Below, piece after piece: positions 16,309 to 25,312 of a DNA stretch of 64,000 bases. The notes under the pieces are model-generated. The model was not told the origin of the DNA. It did not search any database and worked only from the letters and a program-made list of their open reading frames with translations. The stretch comes from CADEEX01 sp964577955 (GTDB taxonomy: Bacteria > Acidobacteriota > Vicinamibacteria > Vicinamibacterales > CAVVIG01): NCBI GenBank assembly GCA_964577955.1, contig CAZOAZ010000032.1, positions 8,750 to 72,749 of the forward strand, given 5' to 3'. The position numbers and the translations under genes are program-made. Position 1 is the first letter of the stretch, and every line of letters starts with the position of its first letter.

Positions 16309-17142
16309 TTAACGCATGCGGATCAGGCGCGGTACAGATGAGAGGATGCTCTGCCCGCCCTGCCCGGAGAAAATCGAACTCGTCAGCGAGGGGACAAGGG
16401 CAATCCCGATACAGAAGGTCACCACGACGGCGACCGCCTGAAGGCCATAAACGCCATACTCCGCTGACGTGATCGTGGGCGGGAGCGTCGTCACGTAGCG
16501 GAAGACGAATTGCTCGAAGATCATCAGGAACGCGATGGCAACCACTGGGACAAACGAGTACTGGATGAACGACTTCAACCAGCCCCAGAAGAGCCACTCC
16601 AGCTTGGGCACGATGAAGAACGGAACGAAGATCGGCCCCAGGAGTCCGCACACCGCACTCGCGATGAGCCCAAAGGCGATGACGGCGAGCGAGAGACCTT
16701 TTGCCAAGGCAATGAGCAGCAGCATCGCCCAGTAGATCAGGTTTGCCAGAATCGACCACGCATCAGGCTGGAGAAAGTGGTCCGACAGATCGTCGAAGTG
16801 CCGGTAGATGTTGTCGAAGGCGCGGGCCTCCAGGACACTCTGGAAGTACCCCGTCTGATCTGTGATGAGGTTGCTGAATGACACCCCGATGCCGGGAATC
16901 GGCGCCTCGTAGAACGCGATGAACGCGTAGCCGAATGAGATCAGCATTAAGAGCTTTGCGAAGTCGAACATCGAGTCCCCGAGGTTGTCGTGGGAGAACA
17001 TCATCTTGACGCCCTGCCAGACGATCAGGATGGTCGCGAACGACAAGAAGAGGCTGTACCCGAACCGTAGGAACTCAGGTTCGTACACTGTCAGCAGGTT
17101 CGCGATCGCCTGTTGAACTGTCGGCAAGAGATTGAGCTGCAC
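16309..17142 (-). CDS. virB6: VirB6/TrbL-type polytopic membrane protein
   Basis: 277 residues with about six membrane segments (27-47, 60-80, 130-150, 150-180, 190-213, 230-255). It has the typical central region with Trp-rich GLLGPIFVPFFIVPKLEWLF and ends in a cytoplasmic Ser/Gln-rich tail. It forms the inner-membrane part of the DNA path. Confidence 0.85.
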   Translation of the reverse strand: MQLNLLPTVQQAIANLLTVYEPEFLRFGYSLFLSFATILIVWQGVKMMFSHDNLGDSMFDFAKLLMLISFGYAFIAFYEAPIPGIGVSFSNLITDQTGYFQSVLEARAFDNIYRHFDDLSDHFLQPDAWSILANLIYWAMLLLIALAKGLSLAVIAFGLIASAVCGLLGPIFVPFFIVPKLEWLFWGWLKSFIQYSFVPVVAIAFLMIFEQFVFRYVTTLPPTITSAEYGVYGLQAVAVVVTFCIGIALVPSLTSSIFSGQGGQSILSSVPRLIRMR

Positions 17143-17160
17143 GACGGGCCTCCGGACTCC

Positions 17161-17943
17161 TTACGGCTGTCTCCATGTGCGCAGCGCGTCTCCCGTACCA
17201 GCGACGAACGCGGCGTTTGCCGCTCGGCTGTCGCGCCACGTCACGAGTTGCATGTTCATCGCGGCCGTGTCGACGTCGCGCGCCCGTTTCGAGTCGACCA
17301 GGAGCTGCTCCACGAAGGCGGTCAGGAGCTGGCTGCGCGCCTGACGCTGTCGCGTACCAAGCAGGACTGATCCACTGATCTTGTCGAGCACCGCCGTAGC
17401 GCTCTGTTCGAGCGACGGGTCGATGACCTGCGCTTCCAGCGCGTCTATCGCCTGCAGCTCCTGACGGCGCCCGTTCAGGCGCAGCGACCCCGTATCGTTG
17501 ATGGCCGACATGGCCACGGCATCGGCCAACTCCACGGTCGCCAGACGGCTGGCCATGGCCCGTTGCGCCGCGGGTCCAAGCCGGCTGAGAGCCGCCCGCG
17601 CGTTCAGCACGGGATGGCTCACCGCGAGGTATGCGGCTCCTCGCGGATCGCCGAAGATGAGCGCGTCGTTGATGCCGTTTGCATAGAGGAAGTCCCCTCC
17701 ATGTGTGCGCCAGCGCGGTACATCCAGAAGGGCGTAGCGGCGCAAGTCAGCAAAGGCGCTGAGGCGCCGGGCCATCGCCCAGAGCTTCGCGTGTTGAAGG
17801 CGTTCAGTCTCCAGCAGATATTGCTGGTAGACCGCGGAGATGCTGTTCCTGGCAGTATTCGCAGCATCGTAGACGGTCCACTGTGCATAAGCCGGTTGCA
17901 CCGCTAAAGTGACGACGAGTGGTACAAGGAGAAGTCGTCGCAT
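17161..17943 (-). CDS. trbJ: VirB5/TrbJ-type protein, copy 2
   Basis: 260 residues from ATG 17943, chosen for the GGAGG eight bases upstream. Signal peptide MRRLLLVPLVVTLAVQPAYAQ; the mature part is helical with TVYDAANTARNSISAVYQQY at its N-terminus as in TrbJ. Its last 40 residues nearly match the next gene's product (both end GDALRTWRQP). Periplasmic/pilus-associated component. Confidence 0.8.
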   Translation of the reverse strand: MRRLLLVPLVVTLAVQPAYAQWTVYDAANTARNSISAVYQQYLLETERLQHAKLWAMARRLSAFADLRRYALLDVPRWRTHGGDFLYANGINDALIFGDPRGAAYLAVSHPVLNARAALSRLGPAAQRAMASRLATVELADAVAMSAINDTGSLRLNGRRQELQAIDALEAQVIDPSLEQSATAVLDKISGSVLLGTRQRQARSQLLTAFVEQLLVDSKRARDVDTAAMNMQLVTWRDSRAANAAFVAGTGDALRTWRQP

Positions 17944-17973
17944 GGTGTCCTCCATTCCCTGCAACAGTGGTGG

Positions 17974-18750
17974 TTATGGCTGACGCCACGTCCGAAGCGC
18001 GTCGCCTGTGCCCGCGACGAATGCATCGTTCGCGGTGCGCGCATCTCGCCACGTGACGAGCTGCATGTTGATGGTGGTGGCTTCCGTGTCGCGCAGCCGC
18101 TTTCCACGTGCGAGCAACTGCTCCAGCGCATGCGAGAGGAGCTGGTTCGACAGCATGTCCTGGCGCCGTCCGAGGAGCTCGCCGGCCGCGATTTTGTCGA
18201 GGATGGCCGTCATCTCGTGGTACTGCGAGCCGGGGTTCAGAACATCGTTCTGCAAGGACTCCACGGCGTTCTGAAGCTGGCTGTGGTATCCGCGTGCCAG
18301 AGCGACCTGATGACCGCCCATCGTCGCGACGGAGTCGGTGATCTCGACGGTGGCGTACTGCCGCTCCAGCATCTGTCTGGCCGCTGCACTGAGCGTCGAC
18401 GGCATTGTCGTCGGACGAAGAAGCGGCAGCGCGGTTGAGAAGTACGCCGAGCCGGTCGGATCGCCGCTGTTGAGCGCCTGGATCCATGGCCGCCCAAAGT
18501 CCCACCGAGACGGATCGTGCGAGGTCAGTGCGATTGGAGGCGTCCGAAAGCGATCGAGGCTCCCGAGCCTTTGCGCCATTCGAAGCACAGTCAGGTACTG
18601 CGCCCGCAGTTCCGTGTAGTGCTGCTGCACGCGGTAGGCGATCAACGTCGTCTGGACAAGGTTCGCGGGATCAATGACAACGAACTGCGCATGGGCGGGC
18701 GCCGCGATCGTGCACAGCGCGGTGGCAAACACCAGGACTCGGCGAAACAT
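17974..18750 (-). CDS. trbJ: VirB5/TrbJ-type protein, copy 1
   Basis: 258 residues from ATG 18750 with AGGAT before it. Signal peptide ending APAHAQ, then FVVIDPANLVQTTLIAYRVQ and long helices. Paralogue of the product of 17161-17943, in tandem with a 30-base spacer. The middle parts differ much more than the C-termini, so the copies may have different jobs or be partly homogenised. Confidence 0.8.
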   Translation of the reverse strand: MFRRVLVFATALCTIAAPAHAQFVVIDPANLVQTTLIAYRVQQHYTELRAQYLTVLRMAQRLGSLDRFRTPPIALTSHDPSRWDFGRPWIQALNSGDPTGSAYFSTALPLLRPTTMPSTLSAAARQMLERQYATVEITDSVATMGGHQVALARGYHSQLQNAVESLQNDVLNPGSQYHEMTAILDKIAAGELLGRRQDMLSNQLLSHALEQLLARGKRLRDTEATTINMQLVTWRDARTANDAFVAGTGDALRTWRQP

Positions 18751-18763
18751 AGGATCCTCCTGT

Positions 18764-20041
18764 TCAGAACCGTCTTGAATCGACGGCGGCGGCGTACGCC
18801 GGCAGCTCAATGTCGCTCGTGAGGTACACCTTGACCCGATGCCCCTCGCGAATCGTGATCGTCGGCAGCCGATTGAGAAAGCGATTCATGACTTGCATTG
18901 CGGCTTGAGAGGTGGCATCGCCCACGCCGCCAGCGATGACAATCGTTCGGTCCCCATTGCCGCTGCCGAGTCCAGCACTACCCAAGTACTGCGAGAGCCC
19001 GCTGATCAGGCCGACAGCCGCAGCCGCGCCGAACGTTGACAGAAAGTGGTTGTTGACCTTGTCGCGCAGTCCAGCGTCGCCAATCTGGTTGAGGCCCATG
19101 AACTGATCGAGGCGGTAGCTGCGACCGTCTGGCATGAGCAACCGATGGAAGGACACGGCGAGGCGCGCCTCGCCGAACGCCTGCACCGGCTTCGTCTCCC
19201 CAAGAATCCTCGCGCCCGCGGGTACGACCACCTGTCGGCCCGTGTGGGAATAGAGGGCATTCGTCACAAGACAGTTCACCGGTGCGGCCATTGCACCGTC
19301 CAGCCGATTGGTGAGAACGGTATCGATGATGGTTCCTTCGAGCACGCGATAGAGTGGTCCGGCGGCGCTGATCGGCGGTGTGTAGTCTGGTGTGCGGCGC
19401 TGCGCTGGATCCAGCGGCCGTGGTTCGCTGGCTGACGGTGTCACGGCGGTTTGAGCAACGGGCGCTCCGGTTCCGAACTCACCGGCGGTCCTGGTGGTGG
19501 CTCGCACAACTGCGTCAGCCACTTCTTCAACAGACGGACTCGGTGAGCCTGTCTGCGCTGGAGCGGCGCCGGGCATCGGGTCGGTCCGTCCTTGATCGGG
19601 TCGTTCGCTTTCGGGGCGCCGGCTGAGCACGACGTTGCTCGCAAAGAGACTTTCGTACTCACGGCGCTTCCGCTCTTCAGCAATCGGATCCTGCACGGGA
19701 GCCGGCGCTGTGTCGGCATATGGAGCTGGCTCTGGCTGCGTCGCCCCTGCCGTCTGCGCTTCACGGAGCGCCTGAGCCTCCAGCAGACGCAAGCGGTCCT
19801 GATAGTCGCGCACCCGATCCGCACTCGGCGCCTGCGCAGGGGTAGCGGCCTGCGCGGGCCGAGGCGGCGGGTCCGGACGACCGACGATCAACATGATCGC
19901 CAGCATCCCGGCCGCGACGCCAGCCATGATCCACGTCTGCACGCCGCGCGGCAGCACGCCGCGAGGCACCGGCCGGCGGTCGGTGACGGCGGGCGGCACC
20001 GGGTCTGGTTGGGCGCTGGCCGTGGAAGGTACGTCACTCAT
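18764..20041 (-). CDS. virB10: VirB10/TrbI-type transfer protein
   Basis: 425 residues. One membrane span (32-52), a Pro/Ala-rich linker (60-190) and the conserved C-terminal beta-barrel domain (LEGTIIDTVLTNRLDGAMAA, VVVPAGARILGETKPVQAFG, ITIREGHRVKVYLTSDIELP). It bridges inner and outer membranes. Overlap-free, 4 bases after virB9. Confidence 0.92.
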   Translation of the reverse strand: MSDVPSTASAQPDPVPPAVTDRRPVPRGVLPRGVQTWIMAGVAAGMLAIMLIVGRPDPPPRPAQAATPAQAPSADRVRDYQDRLRLLEAQALREAQTAGATQPEPAPYADTAPAPVQDPIAEERKRREYESLFASNVVLSRRPESERPDQGRTDPMPGAAPAQTGSPSPSVEEVADAVVRATTRTAGEFGTGAPVAQTAVTPSASEPRPLDPAQRRTPDYTPPISAAGPLYRVLEGTIIDTVLTNRLDGAMAAPVNCLVTNALYSHTGRQVVVPAGARILGETKPVQAFGEARLAVSFHRLLMPDGRSYRLDQFMGLNQIGDAGLRDKVNNHFLSTFGAAAAVGLISGLSQYLGSAGLGSGNGDRTIVIAGGVGDATSQAAMQVMNRFLNRLPTITIREGHRVKVYLTSDIELPAYAAAVDSRRF

Positions 20042-20045
20042 GACT

Positions 20046-20846
20046 TCACCGACCTTGCTGCAGGAACTCGAAACGTTCCTTGCCGAGTGACAGGTAGCCG
20101 CGGTCCAGTACTTTCGGTACGACGTAGGTGCCGTTCTGAACCTGGAAGTTCAGGAGCCCTGGCTTCCCGTCCTTGATCTCGTAGAGCGCAGGGAGTTCGG
20201 TAGCGTCGGCCTTGATGTACGTGAACTGGCCGTCGTGCCAGATGGAGCGCACCAGGAAGGGACGTTCGTACTTCGGAGCGCCGTACACGAACTGCAGCTT
20301 GCCGGGATACTCCTGCTGATACGCGGCCAGCGCCTCGGTCGTCCGGCGGTTGGCGGCATCGGTGGCAGCCCTCGCTTCCTCCAATTCGCCCCGGAGTTCT
20401 TCGAGCTGTGCCGCGCTGTAGTATTTCGGCTTGCCTTGCGGCGCGCTCGGATCGGCGTTCACATACACCTTGAGGTCGGGCATGCCGGTGCCGCCCTTCT
20501 CGGTGAGCAGGAACGAGTAGACGGCGCCGCTGGCCGTTACGAGATTCAGGTTTGTGGCGGCGCCTTCTTTCGCGGGCTTCACGTGCGCGATGTTGTGCGT
20601 CGCCGTGATGACCCAGAAGTCCCGGTCGCCACAGATGACGTCCAGGATCTCCTCGCCGTCCGGGAGGAGCACCATCGTGGTATAGCGCACCCGCGTTTGA
20701 AGCGTAATCAGGCTTCTGCCGGTCGCCGAAACTTCGCGGATGCCGGTCCCGTTCGCCTGCGTTCCGTTGGCCTGCGCGGACGCGGGGACTGGTAGTGACA
20801 CGACGAATGCAAGTGCCAACGCGGGACCAAGGCTACGAGCGAGCAT
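20046..20846 (-). CDS. virB9: VirB9/TrbG-type transfer protein
   Basis: 266 residues. Signal peptide ending SAQA; the N-terminal CagX-like beta domain (TRVRYTTMVLLPDGEEILDV, TNLNLVTASGAVYSFLL), a helical linker (145-175) and the C-terminal domain (PFLVRSIWHDGQFTYIKADA, NGTYVVPKVLDRGYL). Outer-membrane core complex subunit. Confidence 0.92.
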   Translation of the reverse strand: MLARSLGPALALAFVVSLPVPASAQANGTQANGTGIREVSATGRSLITLQTRVRYTTMVLLPDGEEILDVICGDRDFWVITATHNIAHVKPAKEGAATNLNLVTASGAVYSFLLTEKGGTGMPDLKVYVNADPSAPQGKPKYYSAAQLEELRGELEEARAATDAANRRTTEALAAYQQEYPGKLQFVYGAPKYERPFLVRSIWHDGQFTYIKADATELPALYEIKDGKPGLLNFQVQNGTYVVPKVLDRGYLSLGKERFEFLQQGR

Positions 20847-20864
20847 GCAACACCTCCCATGAAT

Positions 20865-23291
20865 TCACGCAGAGGCTGCGAGGCGGTCCAGACCCGCCTC
20901 GAAGCCGTACTCGCGAAACGTCTCGGCGACCCGTGCGTTGTCGATGGGAGTGTTGGTGTAGATCCAGTAGCTCTTGGGGTCTACTGCCAAAGTGAGGACT
21001 TTAGCCAGGTCCGGACGCTTGAGCAGAATCTGCTGACGCGGGATCAACCCGGTCAGCAGATCCAGTTCCATCTCGTTGAGTTGGAATAGTTCGGCGTAGT
21101 GCCGGCGATCCACCGCCGGATTCGCCAACAGCAGTTTCGTTGGGCAGCTCTCGACGATCGTGCGCAGCAGATCCACTGACGCAAAGTCATCAACGGTCTG
21201 CGTCGCCAGAATCATGGCGGCGTTGTGCTTCCGCCAGGTCTTCAACCCTTCCTGCACGTAAGCGCGCAGCGTTGGGTGTTGGATGAAGCGCCACGCCTCG
21301 TCCAGCACGCACACCTTGAAGGCAGCCGCCTCGCTCGGGTCCTGAATACGAGCAACGACCCGGTGCAGGACGTAGAACAAGAGTGGCTCCAGGAGCACGG
21401 GGTACGCGCGCATCGCTTCGAGGTCGAAGACCTGAAGCCGTTCGACCGTCAGCGTGTCATCGACGTTGTCGAAGAGGCTGGCGTAGCGTCCCTCGCCGAC
21501 CCACTTGTGCAGCCGCGCCGCCAACGCTCGCGGCAGCAGGTTCGCCAACGTGAACAGGCGCCGCTGGCTCCGGTCCAACACGTAGAGGTTCTCGACCGCC
21601 TCGTAGATCTCGCGGTCCTCGAGGTCGCTGATCCGATATCCGTCATCGCCTTCGAGCAGCACGCGAACGAACGCGTGTAGGAAGTGAAGGTGCTCCGGAG
21701 TCGGCTCGAGAGCAAACGGGTTGATCGTGACGCCGTGCTGCCGGAGACCCAACTCCAGGTAGCGCCCGCCGAGGAGGGTCGCGAGCTTTCGGTAGCTGTG
21801 CCCGATGTCCAGCACGACGGTCTGTGGCGCGTACTTCTGTGCGTGGGTAATCAGGAAATTCAGGGCGAAGCTCTTCCCGCTCCCGGTCGCTCCGAGGACG
21901 AGCGTATGCCCCACATCCTGCACGTGGAGGTTGAAGGCGTACGGTGTTCGATGGGGTGTCTCGAAGACGGCCAGCGCTTCCTTCCCGAGATGCGGGCTGA
22001 CCGCATCGCCGTGATCAAGCGTGAACAGGAAACTGAGGTCCGCGAGGTTCGTTTCGAGGAGTGCCAATCGTCGGAGATTGTGGGCGCCGTTGCCGGGAAC
22101 GATGCTCAGCCAGGAGTTCAGCAGGTTGTACGTTTCCTCGAAGAGGCTACCGTCGTGAACGGCCATCGCCTTCATCGCTTCGGCCGTCTGGTGCTGGAGC
22201 GCACGGGCGTCGGTGCCGTGCAGCACGAGTGCGAGCGAGCACTGACCGAAGAAGTGGCCGTTGACCTCCAGTTCCGTAAGCGCATCGCCAAGTTGCTTCA
22301 CCGTGCTGCTCGCCGAGTCATCGACCAACATCTCCTCGGGCCGCGTCTCTGGCGAGACGTAGTTGACGATCGAAACCCGTTTATTGAAGAAATGGCGCCG
22401 ACGGCTCTGCACGTCGCGCCGCATGCGGTCGCTCGGGATCCGTTGCCATTCGAGGCAGGCGATGAACTCGCCGGGAATCTCGTACACGTCCTGGAGCAGG
22501 AACGCGAACGTCTGGCTTGGCGGCTCCTTCATCGACAGCACTTTGACCAAGCGGTCGCCGACGACGAGGTGATCGCGGTGGCAGTCCACGGCCGAGTCCG
22601 ACACGAAGTAGTCGATGTGCGTGTCGTACGCAAGCCGCACTGAATCGACGACAGCAGGGGAATAGTTCAAGAGTTCCCGGAAGAATCTGAACGCGGCCGA
22701 CTTCTCCAGCCGTACGGGCCCGAATTCGCCGATCTGAACCTCGAACGCCTGCGCCTTGTGGTGAAGCGTCCCGATCGCTCGATCCAGCTCTGATCCAAGC
22801 ACCTGGAGCGTCTCGTCCATCGACAGCCAGGCCCGGAGCGCCTCGCGCGGCGTGTGCCAGAACCGGCGCAACTCAGTCTTACGCCTCACGACGTGCGGTG
22901 CTTCGTAGAGCAGCACGAGGTAAAGCGACAGGTCGTAGAGATCTTGCCGGCGGCCGTTCAGGTAGGCCGCCCGCCGCTGAATCGCCTCGTTCGCGACTGG
23001 CGCCTCGCACGGGATGGCGACGAACGGGTCAACTGTGCGCTTGAGCAGGTACTGGTAGACCCGGCAGTGCTCGTCGAGGAGCCGAAGCGCGGCTTCAAAG
23101 CGATGAACGAGGGCCTGGCGTTGCGGATGCGACAGCCCTTCGTAGTCCACGCCGCGGAGGCGATAAACGACGCCGACATGACCCGCCTTCGTCAGGAACG
23201 TCGAGTCGTCGACGAACCCCCACAACGCAAGGAGGCCGTTCACACTCCCTGCGTCCCGGTAGTCGCGGAGAATGCCCCCGACGCTCACCAC
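20865..23291 (-). CDS. virB4: VirB4/TrbE-type ATPase
   Basis: 808 residues. The C-terminal RecA-like domain carries Walker A LGATGSGKSFALNF (about 455) and Walker B KVCVLDEAWRF (about 645) with ILATQTVDD. The N-terminal CagE/TrbE domain contains the FAFLLQDVYEIPGEF and DALTELEVNGHFFGQCSLAL blocks. Its start overlaps the virB3 gene end by 7 bases. Energises pilus biogenesis. Confidence 0.95.
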   Translation of the reverse strand: MVSVGGILRDYRDAGSVNGLLALWGFVDDSTFLTKAGHVGVVYRLRGVDYEGLSHPQRQALVHRFEAALRLLDEHCRVYQYLLKRTVDPFVAIPCEAPVANEAIQRRAAYLNGRRQDLYDLSLYLVLLYEAPHVVRRKTELRRFWHTPREALRAWLSMDETLQVLGSELDRAIGTLHHKAQAFEVQIGEFGPVRLEKSAAFRFFRELLNYSPAVVDSVRLAYDTHIDYFVSDSAVDCHRDHLVVGDRLVKVLSMKEPPSQTFAFLLQDVYEIPGEFIACLEWQRIPSDRMRRDVQSRRRHFFNKRVSIVNYVSPETRPEEMLVDDSASSTVKQLGDALTELEVNGHFFGQCSLALVLHGTDARALQHQTAEAMKAMAVHDGSLFEETYNLLNSWLSIVPGNGAHNLRRLALLETNLADLSFLFTLDHGDAVSPHLGKEALAVFETPHRTPYAFNLHVQDVGHTLVLGATGSGKSFALNFLITHAQKYAPQTVVLDIGHSYRKLATLLGGRYLELGLRQHGVTINPFALEPTPEHLHFLHAFVRVLLEGDDGYRISDLEDREIYEAVENLYVLDRSQRRLFTLANLLPRALAARLHKWVGEGRYASLFDNVDDTLTVERLQVFDLEAMRAYPVLLEPLLFYVLHRVVARIQDPSEAAAFKVCVLDEAWRFIQHPTLRAYVQEGLKTWRKHNAAMILATQTVDDFASVDLLRTIVESCPTKLLLANPAVDRRHYAELFQLNEMELDLLTGLIPRQQILLKRPDLAKVLTLAVDPKSYWIYTNTPIDNARVAETFREYGFEAGLDRLAASA

Positions 23292-23581
23292 GGCGTCACC
23301 TCCGCGTCCACGCGATCATGTTTTCCTGGGTCGTAGCGGCTGCGTGCCTTCGAGGAAGCGAGTAGAATCCGCAGCATCTCCGGGTCGCGAGCTGTCGCCC
23401 ACAGGGCAAACCCGTACAACCCGCCGGACATCAAGAGGCCGGCGAGGAACGAGTAGAACAGGTTGAACGTGGCCGCCCCGAGTAGCAGGGACAGGAAGAA
23501 CAAACGCCTGTCCACGCCCCAGATCGTCAGGGGCCGATGCAGCGCCTTGTACACGGGCCGGTACGTCGGGCGATCAGGCAT
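23285..23581 (-). CDS. virB3: VirB3/TrbD-type protein
   Basis: 98 residues with the typical N-terminus (YRPVYKALHRPLTIWGVDRR) and two adjacent membrane segments (26-45 and 46-63). Lies between virB2 and virB4 in the usual order. Confidence 0.9.
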   Translation of the reverse strand: MPDRPTYRPVYKALHRPLTIWGVDRRLFFLSLLLGAATFNLFYSFLAGLLMSGGLYGFALWATARDPEMLRILLASSKARSRYDPGKHDRVDAEVTPW

Positions 23582-23611
23582 GCCCGCACCTCCGCAAACC
23601 TTACGGACGTT

Positions 23612-23905
23612 TCAGAACAACCAGACGAGGAACTGCGCTGCGAAGAGCGCCAGTCCGCCGCCGAACACGATGCCGGAAATCTGGCGTTTCGCGCCGCCCT
23701 CTCCGAACATGAACATCAATCCACCGATGACGATGGCCACCAGCGCGAGCGATCGCGCCAACGGACCAGTAAACGTGCGTTCGAGATTGCTCGCGGCGCG
23801 CTCCCAAGGAGACTGGGCAAGAGCCAGTGTGGGCAGGAGAAGGAGAGCCGTGAACACCATCGCACTCACGCGTCGAATGAATCTGACTACGGAGTCGCAG
23901 GCCAT
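23612..23905 (-). CDS. virB2: VirB2/TrbC-type pilin
   Basis: 97 residues: long signal region (1-30, ending ALAQ), then two hydrophobic helices (about 50-67 and 78-97) flanking GEGGAKRQISGIVFGGG. First gene of the mating-channel operon, 40 bases downstream of the promoter at 23946-23974. Confidence 0.88.
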   Translation of the reverse strand: MACDSVVRFIRRVSAMVFTALLLLPTLALAQSPWERAASNLERTFTGPLARSLALVAIVIGGLMFMFGEGGAKRQISGIVFGGGLALFAAQFLVWLF

Positions 23906-23945
23906 CGAAAACCTCCCGCGCTGGTGTCGTCGGAAACTAGAATTG

Positions 23946-23974
23946 ATCTAGCAGTACGAGCTTACGCATGTCAA
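23946..23974 (-). promoter_or_regulatory. Promoter of the conjugation operon
   Basis: On the minus strand a consensus TTGACA (23969-23974) and CTAGAT (23946-23951) are 17 bp apart. The -10 region is part of the dyad CTAGA-TCAAT-TCTAG, a possible operator. The -35 box overlaps the start codon of the divergent gene at 23968. Confidence 0.7.
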
Positions 23975-24306
23975 CAGCAAAAGCAAGCCCCCCAGCAAGC
24001 GGACATGTTGCGACAGAATTGGCGACGTGTCTCGGCGTCAGACGAACGATGACGCTTCGGCGAATCATGCGACAGAGTGGACTTCCGCCGGAGGTTCTAC
24101 TCGATCTCGCGTTGGAAATGCTCGACATCGCGAGTCGGAAACTCGCGCCATCGCCAATAAAAAGGCAGGCAGTCGGCCTTGGCGCCGCACGCTGGCGGAA
24201 TGTCAGCCCGGAGGAACGGAGCGAAGCGCTACGAAAGGCCGCTAAAGCACGCTGGGCCAAACCGCGGCGCAATGGCGACGACGAGGGGAATCAGAGCAAG
24301 AAGTAG
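23968..24306 (+). CDS. Small basic protein divergent from the conjugation operon
   Basis: 112 residues. Mostly helical with RRIMRQSGLPPEVLLDLALE and a basic C-terminus holding AARWRNVSPEERSEALRKAA KARWAK-type repeats seen in many small putative DNA-binding proteins. It is the only plus-strand gene of the backbone and shares its promoter region with virB2, so it could repress the transfer operon; this is inference. No signal peptide. Confidence 0.5.
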   Translation: MSTAKASPPASGHVATELATCLGVRRTMTLRRIMRQSGLPPEVLLDLALEMLDIASRKLAPSPIKRQAVGLGAARWRNVSPEERSEALRKAAKARWAKPRRNGDDEGNQSKK

Positions 24307-24647
24307 CAGCGCAGAATATGCCTACGAACAGCGCAGACGGTGAACCACTGAATCATGCAAGCTAACGCATTAGGATGAGCTGGAAAGGCACACGAATACC
24401 CAGCTGAGCGTGAGCAGAAAGACCACGGATGTGGTGCGTCGGCTTCTGCAGATCGTGTACCGAAACGCCAAATAGCAGAGGCGCCTCGCAGACGCAGTCG
24501 GTTCAGTAGTTTACGGACGACGAGGTCTTGTCGCGCGGCAGACAGCGGTTCGCGGCCAGGTAACTTCTACCTGCTTGCATACCGATTGGACCAAGAACAG
24601 TACGGGCAGAACGGATGTGCTGACCGAATGAATATCGGTTTGACCTC
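24307..24647. other. 341-base stretch without a recognisable gene
   Basis: I see no credible frame, RNA gene or strong repeat. It marks the junction between the conjugation backbone and the metal-resistance cargo. Confidence 0.4.
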
Positions 24648-25052
24648 TTAAGGCGAGATGGTCTCCTTCATCTTCAGCCCCAGCCGCTTGAGAATGCCTG
24701 CCAGATCATCCGGGTGCCAACTGTGACGCAGGATTAGGGCAACGGCGACAGCCTGTGGATACTGTCGTGCGCGGAGCCGACCAGGCGCTCCCAGCAAATC
24801 CTCGAAGTGATCGTCCACGTACATCTCCTCTAGGACCGCCTCGATTAGCTCGGCCGACCATCCGATCCCCTCAGTTGCGGACACTGCCGCGCGAACGATT
24901 CTGGGGCGAGAGTCGCGGCGCCAGCGCTTGGCCGTCTTGCCCCCAGAGAGAGCACGGCGGCGGAGATTGTCCGGGCGCGATTCTTGACGAGAGCGCTGCG
25001 ACGGTCCAGGCGGGGAGGACTTGGTCGGATCCGGTTTTCGACGCGAAGGCAT
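24648..25052 (-). CDS. Conserved protein, paralogue of the 4345-4788 gene product
   Basis: 134 residues from ATG 25052 (MPSRRKPDPTKSSPPGPSQR). A basic, Pro/Ser-rich N-terminus (1-70) is followed by GIGWSAELIEAVLEEMYVDD, LRARQYPQAVAVALILRHSW and LAGILKRLGLKM, which align with the protein at 4345-4788. Unknown function; a second copy of an ICE-associated family placed at the cargo boundary. Confidence 0.55.
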   Translation of the reverse strand: MPSRRKPDPTKSSPPGPSQRSRQESRPDNLRRRALSGGKTAKRWRRDSRPRIVRAAVSATEGIGWSAELIEAVLEEMYVDDHFEDLLGAPGRLRARQYPQAVAVALILRHSWHPDDLAGILKRLGLKMKETISP

Positions 25053-25312
25053 GAGCGCTCCTAGAATCTGCAGGTGTTCTGCACCGCTCCACTTCACTGC
25101 CGGTGCCACCTCCGGTTAGCAATCTCTCGACGGAATCGCGACGGGTGCGGCGCACTTCCGAACAACTTTTGGGTACTCGATGCCCAAACCGTAATCGGTC
25201 CGGCTCTCCCGAACCATCATCGAATCGACCTTGGCGGCGGCAAGGCGGTTCTCGAGAGCGGGAAGCGTCAGCGCGCGACTGGCGCTCGGTCTTCGAACCG
25301 GTGCTTTTACTG
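25053..25312. other. 260-base spacer, nothing recognised
   Basis: Spacer between lgt and the 24648-25052 gene. Open frames here are antisense or run through lgt and are not supported. Confidence 0.4.
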
